Virus record (IMG/VR): IMGVR_UViG_3300030107_004249
Location: 1-31,692 of that record
DNA length: 31,692 nt
Origin: a virus
Strand: one strand, 5' to 3'
In this document: piece after piece, positions 26,292 to 31,692 of the stretch
Layout of the letters: each line of letters begins with the position of its first letter
Numbering within the stretch: position 1 is the first letter of the stretch
Notes under the pieces: generated by a model
What the model was told of the DNA's origin: nothing
The model's database searches: none
Seen by the model: only the letters and a program-made list of their open reading frames with translations
Program-made: the position numbers and the translations under genes

Positions 26292-28295
26292 ATGCCACTC
26301 AATCCATATTTTCTACAAGGTGCAGCAAGCGAACAAAGATTAGTTCAAGACATTATCAATGAGCAATTGAAAATGTTTGGGCAAGATGTTGTATATTTGC
26401 CTAGAAAGATAGTTAATAAAACAAATATTCTAAAAGAAGTAGTAGCATCAAAATTTGATGATGCTTTTAGGATAGAAGCATATTTAATGAATTATGAGGG
26501 ATTTGAAGGTTCTGGAGATATACTAACAAAATTTGGTGTACAAACTACTGACTCTGTAACTTTTGTAATTTCTAAGGAAAGGTATGAAGATTTTATTAGT
26601 CCATTTTTAGATGACGAAGTAGAGTTAACAAGTAGACCACAAGAAGGAGATTTAATCTTTTTCCCTTTAGATAATACAATATTTGAAATTAAGTATGTTG
26701 AAGCTAAGAAACCATTCTATCAGTTACAAAAACTTTATGCTTACACATTAAGTTGTGAAGTATTCGATATGGCACTTGATGATCAAATCGAGACAAGTAT
26801 TGAGGCAGTTGATAAAGCAGCAGTCGAGTTTGGATATACTGTACAACTTGCAATGGTTGGTTTGGGTGCAAGTACTGCATCTGCGACTGTTCAAAGAGCG
26901 ACTGTAGGAAGTGCATTAACTACTGGATACAGTCTTAGAGAGATTGATCTAATTAATGATGGAACTGGATATACTGCTGCACCAACTATTGGTATTTCTA
27001 CTGCACCTGTACTTGGTGTGAATGCAAGTGCTGTTGCTATAATGACTAGTCGTAGTGGACATACTTCATCAGGATTATCTATTGATAGAATTTTGATGAC
27101 CAATCCAGGTTTTGGTTATACAGTACCACCAACAGTTACCATAACTTCTACGAATTCATATGGAACTGGTGCTGCAGCAACTGCGATCCTTTCTGATGAT
27201 AGAGGATTAGGTCCAATTAATATTACTGATGGTGGTGCAGAATATGGAGTAGTACCAAATGTTAATATAACTGCTGCAACAACTGAAGCACTTGGACTAG
27301 TTCATGTAGGTACTGCTGGAACTGATAGAAGTAGTGTTGGTATAATAACTGGACTTACTCTTACTAATAGTGGTATAGGATATAAGAGTGATCCACCAGT
27401 TACAATTGATGCACCAGATGTTAGAATTGGGGTAGTAACTAACTTTAGTGCATTCCAACAAGGATCTGGATTCCAAGTCAATGATGAGGTATTAATTAGA
27501 TATAGAGATGGTTATTATCAAGGTATTGGTACTGATGCATACTTGAAGGTTACTGGCATTAGTAGTACTGGTGCAATAACATCAAGTGAGATAAAATATG
27601 GTGGACACAGTTATGATAAGGATAAGTACTATCAAGTAGATCCACCAAATGGTGGAACTCCTGCACTTGATTACTTCTATAATTCCAATTTCCTTGGTCT
27701 TTCAACAAATACTCAAGATACTGGAACACAAGCAACAGCTACTGCTCACATCAATTCTGCAGGACTTGTTACTTCACTAGTATTAACTAATGCAGGTGTT
27801 GGATATACAGGATTTACTAATGTTATTATTAGTAATGATCCATCTATTAAGAATCCAGTAGCTGGAAAGGCAGATGCCAAGGCAGAAGCATTCTTAGGTG
27901 CTGATGGTACAGTTACTGCTATACGATATAGTAGTGCTGGAGCAGGATATGACTTTGACCCATTAGTAACAATAGATGCACCTGCAACATCAGTCTCTGG
28001 TGATTATATGTTTAAAGAGGTTGTACGGGGTGTTGGATCTGGTACAACGGCACTTGTTCAGAGTTGGGATGCAGATACAAGAATTCTTTTAGTCAACAAT
28101 GTTAGTGGAGACTTTATAGAAGGAGAAAGAGTTGTTGGTATTGGAACCACATTACAGGGATCTGATGCAACATACATAGTTAAAACAGTATCCGATCAAG
28201 ATGATACTGATCTTTATGGAGATAATTCTCCATTTGAGACTGAAGGAGATGCAATTTTAGACTTCTCAGAAACCAACCCATTTGGTGAGTTCTAA
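26292..28295 (+). CDS. 14: gp14-like neck protein, strongly enlarged (667 aa)
   Basis: Residues about 1-165 match T4 gp14 (256 aa): V-V-Y-L-P-R-K (T4 C-Y-Y-V-P-R-E), Y-E-G-F-E-G...K-F-G-V-Q-T-T-D-S-V-T-F (T4 F-E-G-Y-E-G...N-F-G-M-Q-V-Q-D-E-V-T-L), and E-G-D-L-I-F-F-P-L-D-N-T-I-F-E-I-K-Y-V-E...P-F-Y-Q-L. The C-terminus N-S-P-F-E-T-E...N-P-F-G-E-F recalls T4 S-S-P-F-D-N-D. Between them lie about 360 residues of G-x-G-Y modules and a W-D-A-D-T-R-I-L-L-V module (28027-28125). gp14 joins gp13 in the neck and contacts gp15 on the tail. The inserted modules may decorate the neck surface (inference). The stop overlaps the next gene's late promoter. Confidence 0.92.
   Translation: MPLNPYFLQGAASEQRLVQDIINEQLKMFGQDVVYLPRKIVNKTNILKEVVASKFDDAFRIEAYLMNYEGFEGSGDILTKFGVQTTDSVTFVISKERYEDFISPFLDDEVELTSRPQEGDLIFFPLDNTIFEIKYVEAKKPFYQLQKLYAYTLSCEVFDMALDDQIETSIEAVDKAAVEFGYTVQLAMVGLGASTASATVQRATVGSALTTGYSLREIDLINDGTGYTAAPTIGISTAPVLGVNASAVAIMTSRSGHTSSGLSIDRILMTNPGFGYTVPPTVTITSTNSYGTGAAATAILSDDRGLGPINITDGGAEYGVVPNVNITAATTEALGLVHVGTAGTDRSSVGIITGLTLTNSGIGYKSDPPVTIDAPDVRIGVVTNFSAFQQGSGFQVNDEVLIRYRDGYYQGIGTDAYLKVTGISSTGAITSSEIKYGGHSYDKDKYYQVDPPNGGTPALDYFYNSNFLGLSTNTQDTGTQATATAHINSAGLVTSLVLTNAGVGYTGFTNVIISNDPSIKNPVAGKADAKAEAFLGADGTVTAIRYSSAGAGYDFDPLVTIDAPATSVSGDYMFKEVVRGVGSGTTALVQSWDADTRILLVNNVSGDFIEGERVVGIGTTLQGSDATYIVKTVSDQDDTDLYGDNSPFETEGDAILDFSETNPFGEF
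26930..28000 (+). repeat. Array of eight G-x-G-Y modules inserted in gp14
   Basis: Core sites in order read G-T-G-Y, G-F-G-Y, G-A-E-Y, G-I-G-Y, G-S-G-F, G-H-S-Y, G-V-G-Y and G-A-G-Y. Most are preceded by (I/L)-x-(L/M/I)-x-(N/S)-x and followed by P-x-(V/I)-x-I. Spacing is about 35-60 residues. The block interrupts gp14 between its conserved N-terminal part and its short conserved C-terminus. DNA identity between copies is low, so the array is old or assembled from diverged units. Confidence 0.85.
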
Positions 28296-28298
28296 ATA
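28292..28298 (+). promoter_or_regulatory. Late promoter CTAAATA overlapping the gp14 stop codon
   Basis: CTAAATA at 28292-28298 contains the gp14 stop (TAA 28293-28295) and lies 24 bases before the gp15 ATG at 28323. A 27-base intergenic gap follows the stop, in a block where neighbouring genes otherwise abut. It would drive gp15, gp16, the 83-aa gene and gp17. Confidence 0.72.
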
Positions 28299-28322
28299 GA
28301 AATATAAGTAAACCACAATATT

Positions 28323-29375
28323 ATGCTAGGAACGTATTACTACCACGAGATTATTAGGAAGACTATCATTGCTTTTGGTACTCTTTTTAATACAATTGAT
28401 ATCAGACATAAGAAACAAGATGGTAGTGCTTATAGCACTATGAGAGTTCCTATTGCTTATGGCCCTAGAGAGAAATTTCTTGCACGATTAGAGCAAAAAC
28501 CAGATTTAAGATCACGAGTAGCAATAACATTACCTAGATTAGCATTTGAATTGACAAGTATTCAATATGATAATGAGAGAAAGGTTTCTACAATGCAAAC
28601 CTTTAATACTCTCACTAGTAGTACTAAAAAGGCAAGAAAAGTTTATATGCCAGTCCCATACAATCTAGGATTTAGGTTGAATGTGATGACTGAATTTAAT
28701 GAGGATTCATTACAAATAGTTGAGCAAATACTTCCAGTATTTCAACCTTCGTTTAATTTAACTATTGATTTAGTCGAAGCAATTGGTGAGAAAAGAGATG
28801 TTCCAATGGTTTTGGAAAATGTAACTTTTGAAGATAACTATGAAAGTGGTATGGAGGAGAAAAGAGTTATAACACATACACTAGAATTTAACGCAAAGAC
28901 TTATCTATTCGGTAATGTTCCTAGTGCTGGTACAGGACTTATTAAGAAAGTTCAGGTTGATAAGTATACAGATACTGCTAATACTAAGACTGCATCTAGA
29001 GAACTTAGATATATTGCTGAACCTAGAGCACTTAAGGATTATAATAGTGATGCAACTACTAATCTTGCAGAAGATATAACAGCAACTAAAACACAGTTTA
29101 ATGTTGCTAATGCTGGTGGACTTTCAGTTAATGGTTATATAGATATTGGTGAAGAATTGATGATGATTAAAACTATTAGTGGCAATACATTAACAGTTAA
29201 GAGAGGTTCTGATGGTACTACCAAGTCCTCACATATTAATGGAGATGCTGTTAATATAGTTAATACTGCAGACGATGTTCTTGTTGAACTTGGTGATGAC
29301 TTTGGATTCAGTGAACAACGTTATGATTATGGTGATGGTAGAGTTTGGAGTCCCACAAAAGGAGCTGATGTATGA
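28323..29375 (+). CDS. 15: gp15-like tail terminator / sheath stabiliser, enlarged (350 aa)
   Basis: It aligns with T4 gp15 (272 aa) at L-F-N-T-I-D-I-R-H (T4 L-F-S-N-I-Q-I-K-R), M-R-V-P-I-A-Y-G-P-R-E-K-F (T4 I-R-V-P-I-T-Y-A-S-K-E-H-F), I-T-L-P-R-L-A-F-E-L, and L-Q-I-V-E-Q-I-L-P-V-F-Q-P-S-F-N (T4 M-F-Q-I-V-E-Q-I-L-P-Y-F-Q-P-H-F-N). gp15 forms a hexameric ring capping the finished tail and docks it to the neck. Residues about 245-315 hold an extra module: Y-I-D-I-G-E-E-L-M-M-I...V-K-R-G-S-D-G-T-T...H. Its stop shares an ATGA overlap with gp16, whose AAAGGAG ribosome binding site (29358-29364) lies inside the gp15 gene. Confidence 0.92.
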   Translation: MLGTYYYHEIIRKTIIAFGTLFNTIDIRHKKQDGSAYSTMRVPIAYGPREKFLARLEQKPDLRSRVAITLPRLAFELTSIQYDNERKVSTMQTFNTLTSSTKKARKVYMPVPYNLGFRLNVMTEFNEDSLQIVEQILPVFQPSFNLTIDLVEAIGEKRDVPMVLENVTFEDNYESGMEEKRVITHTLEFNAKTYLFGNVPSAGTGLIKKVQVDKYTDTANTKTASRELRYIAEPRALKDYNSDATTNLAEDITATKTQFNVANAGGLSVNGYIDIGEELMMIKTISGNTLTVKRGSDGTTKSSHINGDAVNIVNTADDVLVELGDDFGFSEQRYDYGDGRVWSPTKGADV

Positions 29376-29788
29376 GTAAATTTGATGCCATAGACAATGC
29401 TTTAGACATTGAAGTAGTTAAGGAGGCTGAAGATACTCTGAAAAGAGGAAAAGATCAACTCAAGAAACTAGAAAAGAATAAGGATAATAGTACTCTTGAT
29501 TATGAGTACACACGAGGAAATCTTTATTCTTTAATTGAGAAAGGTCAAGAAGCACTTGATCGTATTATGGAAGTTGCCGAAGATGGTCAACAACCAAGAG
29601 CATTTGAAGTTGTCAGTCAATTAATCAAGAATGTTGCTGATACAACTGATAAGTTAATTGATTTACAATTGAAAATGAAAGATTTGAATGAGGAGCAAGC
29701 AAAAGGGCCTTCTACTGTCAATAATGCACTATTTGTTGGTTCTACTGCAGAGTTGCAAAAATTACTAAAAAAGGGGATGAGTAAATGA
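29372..29788 (+). CDS. 16: gp16-like small terminase subunit
   Basis: The 138-aa protein (T4 gp16: 164 aa) aligns at Y-E-Y-T-R-G-N-L-Y (T4 Y-G-V-V-R-R-N-M-H), at the helix A-E-D-G-Q-Q-P-R-A-F-E-V (T4 A-K-N-A-D-S-P-R-H-M-E-V), at L-Q-L-K-M-K-D-L and at N-A-L-F-V-G-S-T-A-E-L (T4 N-A-T-V-F-M-G-S-P-T-E-L). Small terminase forms rings, recognises viral DNA and stimulates the gp17 ATPase at the start of packaging. The N-terminal helical part and the central coiled-coil helices are present, and no separate DNA-binding helix-turn-helix is obvious, as in T4. It starts inside the gp15 stop (ATGA) behind a strong AAAGGAG, 7 bases upstream, so coupling with gp15 is likely. Confidence 0.92.
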   Translation: MSKFDAIDNALDIEVVKEAEDTLKRGKDQLKKLEKNKDNSTLDYEYTRGNLYSLIEKGQEALDRIMEVAEDGQQPRAFEVVSQLIKNVADTTDKLIDLQLKMKDLNEEQAKGPSTVNNALFVGSTAELQKLLKKGMSK

Positions 29789-30036
29789 AAAGTTATAGAC
29801 AGTTTAGAGAATCATATCTCCGCATTCAAGAGAGAGGTTCTACTTATGCCTTAACTATTAATTGGAGAGGAAGAACATTATTTACTCAAATGTTTTTTCC
29901 CAATGTTTTTACACGACCAACAAGAACTTCTGTATTACAATCAATAAGAAAGATATATCCGAATGCGAAATTAATATCATACAATCCATCAATGAGAGAT
30001 CCAACTAAACCATTATTAGTATCTGGTGAACAATAA
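29785..30036 (+). CDS. Small basic protein between gp16 and gp17 (83 aa), unknown role
   Basis: The ATG overlaps the gp16 stop (ATGA), behind AAGGGGA at 29771-29777 (7 bases away), a good ribosome binding site for this window. The protein is basic (many R/K) with a short helical N-terminus (K-S-Y-R-Q-F-R-E-S-Y-L-R-I-Q-E) and then a mixed alpha/beta part (T-Y-A-L-T-I-N-W-R-G-R-T...L-Q-S-I-R-K-I-Y-P-N-A-K-L-I-S-Y). In T4 gp16 and gp17 adjoin directly, so this is an addition. The R-I-Q-E fits the (I/L)-x-E pattern of the T4 prohead protease, but that is a weak hint. It could be a packaging accessory or a capsid-internal protein. It has no recognised family. Confidence 0.75.
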   Translation: MKSYRQFRESYLRIQERGSTYALTINWRGRTLFTQMFFPNVFTRPTRTSVLQSIRKIYPNAKLISYNPSMRDPTKPLLVSGEQ

Positions 30037-30042
30037 AAAATT

Positions 30043-31692
30043 ATGGCTGACAACATATATCTTGGTAACCCCAATTTAAAAAAGGCAAATACTGCCGTTG
30101 AATTTACTGCTGACCAAATTAGTGAATTTATTAAATGTAAAGACGATCCTGTATATTTTGCTAGAACCTACATTAAGATCGTAAACGTTGATGAAGGTCT
30201 TGTCGGTTTCGATATGTGGCCGTTTCAAGAGAAGTTAATTAATAGATTCCACGATAATAGATTTAATATCTGTATGATGCCTCGACAGACTGGTAAGTCT
30301 ACGACATCGGTATCATATCTGTTACACTATGCAATATTCAATGATAATGTAAATATCGGTATTCTTGCTAACAAGGCAGCAACTGCACGAGATCTACTTG
30401 GTAGATTGCAGATTGCTTATGAGAACCTTCCCAAATGGATGCAGCAAGGCATTCTAACGTGGAATAAAGGTAGTTTGGAACTAGAGAATGGTTCTAAGAT
30501 TATGGCAGCATCTACGTCTGCTGCTGCTGTTCGAGGTATGACCTTTAACATTATATTCTTAGACGAATTTGCTTTCGTACCTAATCATATTGCAGATGAC
30601 TTCTTTAGTTCTGTATATCCTACTATTTCATCTGGACAATCTACTAAGATTATAATTGTATCAACGCCAAAAGGTATGAATCATTTCTACCGAATGTGGC
30701 ATGATGCAGAGAATGGGGAAAATGAATATGTTCCTACTGCTGTTCATTGGTCTGAAGTTCCGAATAGAGATGCAGCTTGGAAAGAACAAACTATCAAGAA
30801 CACATCAGAGCAACAGTTCAAAGTTGAGTTTGAATGTGAGTTCTTGGGATCTGTTGATACTCTCATCAATCCAGCAAAACTTAGATCATTGGTATATGAA
30901 AAACCGATTACATCAAATAGTGGATTAGACATATATGCAGCACCAGAAGAAAAGCACGATTACTTGTGTACTGTAGATGTGGCAAGAGGAGTAGGGGAAG
31001 ATTATTCTGCTTTTGTTATAGTTGATATTACTGAATTTCCACATCAAGTAGTGGCAAAGTATAGGAACAATACGATCAAACCTATGCTGTTTCCAAATAT
31101 AATATATGAAACTTGTAGAGGATATAATAATGCATTTGTATTGTGTGAAGTAAATGATGTAGGAGATCAGGTTGCTGCTATTCTAAACTTTGATTTGGAG
31201 TATATGAATCTTCTTATGTGTTCTATGAGAGGTAGAGCAGGTCAGATAGTAGGACAAGGATTCTCTGGTAATAAGACACAGTTGGGTGTGAAGATGTCCA
31301 AGACTGTTAAGAAGATTGGATCATTGAATTTAAAACAAATAGTAGAATCGGATAAAATTTTATTTAAAGATCTGGATATTATTTCAGAATTAACTACTTT
31401 TATATCTAAGAGTAATTCATTTGAGGCAGAGGATGGGTGTAATGATGACCTTGCTATGTGCTTAGTAATATATGCATGGCTAGTTCAATGTGATTATTTT
31501 AAAGAACTTACAGATCAAGATGTAAGAAAGAAATTATATGAAGATCAAAGAGATCAGATTGAGCAAGATATGGCACCTTTTGGGTTCATTAGTGATGGTA
31601 CTGATGATATGTCATTTGTAGACCCAGAAGGAGATCGATGGTATACAGATGAGTATGGAGATAAGGGTGGAGGAATGGAATACATGTGGGAT
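30043..31692 (+). CDS. 17: gp17-like large terminase subunit (partial, 550 codons visible)
   Basis: The frame is open from the ATG at 30043 to the window end, so the stop is outside. The ATPase half has Walker A P-R-Q-T-G-K-S-T (R81-T87, lysine 85), Walker B I-I-F-L-D-E (D174, E175) and the coupling motif I-I-V-S-T-P-K-G-M-N-H-F-Y. The nuclease half has V-D-V-A-R-G (D312), C-E-V-N (E369) and D-G-C-N-D-D-L (D468/D469), matching T4 D401, E458 and D542. gp17 docks on the portal and pumps DNA into the prohead by ATP hydrolysis, then cuts headful ends. The C-terminus is acidic and flexible-looking. It begins 7 bases after the 83-aa gene, with no strong ribosome binding site. At 550 codons the coding region is probably near its end. 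Confidence 0.96.
   Translation, partial: MADNIYLGNPNLKKANTAVEFTADQISEFIKCKDDPVYFARTYIKIVNVDEGLVGFDMWPFQEKLINRFHDNRFNICMMPRQTGKSTTSVSYLLHYAIFNDNVNIGILANKAATARDLLGRLQIAYENLPKWMQQGILTWNKGSLELENGSKIMAASTSAAAVRGMTFNIIFLDEFAFVPNHIADDFFSSVYPTISSGQSTKIIIVSTPKGMNHFYRMWHDAENGENEYVPTAVHWSEVPNRDAAWKEQTIKNTSEQQFKVEFECEFLGSVDTLINPAKLRSLVYEKPITSNSGLDIYAAPEEKHDYLCTVDVARGVGEDYSAFVIVDITEFPHQVVAKYRNNTIKPMLFPNIIYETCRGYNNAFVLCEVNDVGDQVAAILNFDLEYMNLLMCSMRGRAGQIVGQGFSGNKTQLGVKMSKTVKKIGSLNLKQIVESDKILFKDLDIISELTTFISKSNSFEAEDGCNDDLAMCLVIYAWLVQCDYFKELTDQDVRKKLYEDQRDQIEQDMAPFGFISDGTDDMSFVDPEGDRWYTDEYGDKGGGMEYMWD

Noticed and set aside
30701-30928. 75-codon plus-strand frame inside gp17
   Set aside because: It overlaps the ATPase-nuclease linker of gp17 in another frame. 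gp17 has all its motifs in one uninterrupted frame.

Overview
The window is a late, virion-structure block of a T4-like myovirus. It is very probably a marine one (cyanomyovirus type, or a relative such as a pelagimyovirus). All supported genes lie on the + strand, are tightly packed and are A+T-rich. The gene order is collinear with phage T4: a terminator and small ORF, then gp25 - gp6 - gp7-slot giant - gp8 - [replacement of gp9/10/11/12/wac] - gp13 - gp14 - gp15 - gp16 - small ORF - gp17. I recognised the T4 proteins by comparing short conserved blocks with T4 sequences from memory, since no database search was possible. The marine assignment rests on a DUF4815-type protein, a YHYH domain, the '(S/T)LQVDGTTTTVNST' fibre-like protein and CTAAATA/TATAAATA late-promoter motifs. 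The host (Prochlorococcus, Synechococcus or SAR11) cannot be decided from the sequence.

Layout. 1-130: the tail of an upstream gene, a strong intrinsic terminator and a late promoter. 131-735: a 58-aa unknown protein and the baseplate wedge protein gp25. 735-15545: wedge proteins gp6, a 3754-aa giant in the gp7 position, and gp8. 15549-25210: a 2465-aa DUF4815 protein followed by four small or medium virion-associated proteins that fill the place where T4 carries gp9-gp12 and fibritin (tail fibre attachment, short fibres, whiskers). 25194-29375: a coiled-coil protein, neck proteins gp13 and gp14, and tail terminator gp15. 29372-31692: DNA packaging, with small terminase gp16, an 83-aa unknown and the large terminase gp17 (open at the window edge, 550 codons visible).

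How they work together: gp6, the gp7-like giant, gp8 and gp25 build the baseplate wedges. The DUF4815 protein and its followers probably form the outer baseplate or adsorption apparatus. gp13, gp14 and gp15 close the head-tail joint, and gp16/gp17 package DNA. Late-promoter motifs sit before the 58-aa gene, gp8, the 23209 gene and gp15, with a weaker one before gp13. The rest is read through and often translationally coupled (TAATG and ATGA overlaps).

The most notable point is not a new system but a shared set of mobile beta-rich modules. 'G-x-G-Y' repeats, 'NHxFxxGDxVxY' repeats, a 'WDxDxxxL' module and an 'IDNEI...RGxxGT...H' module appear inside proteins that are otherwise orthologous to short T4 proteins. 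They inflate gp7, gp8, gp14 and gp15. I see no CRISPR array, tRNA, integrase, IS element or host-derived metabolic gene.
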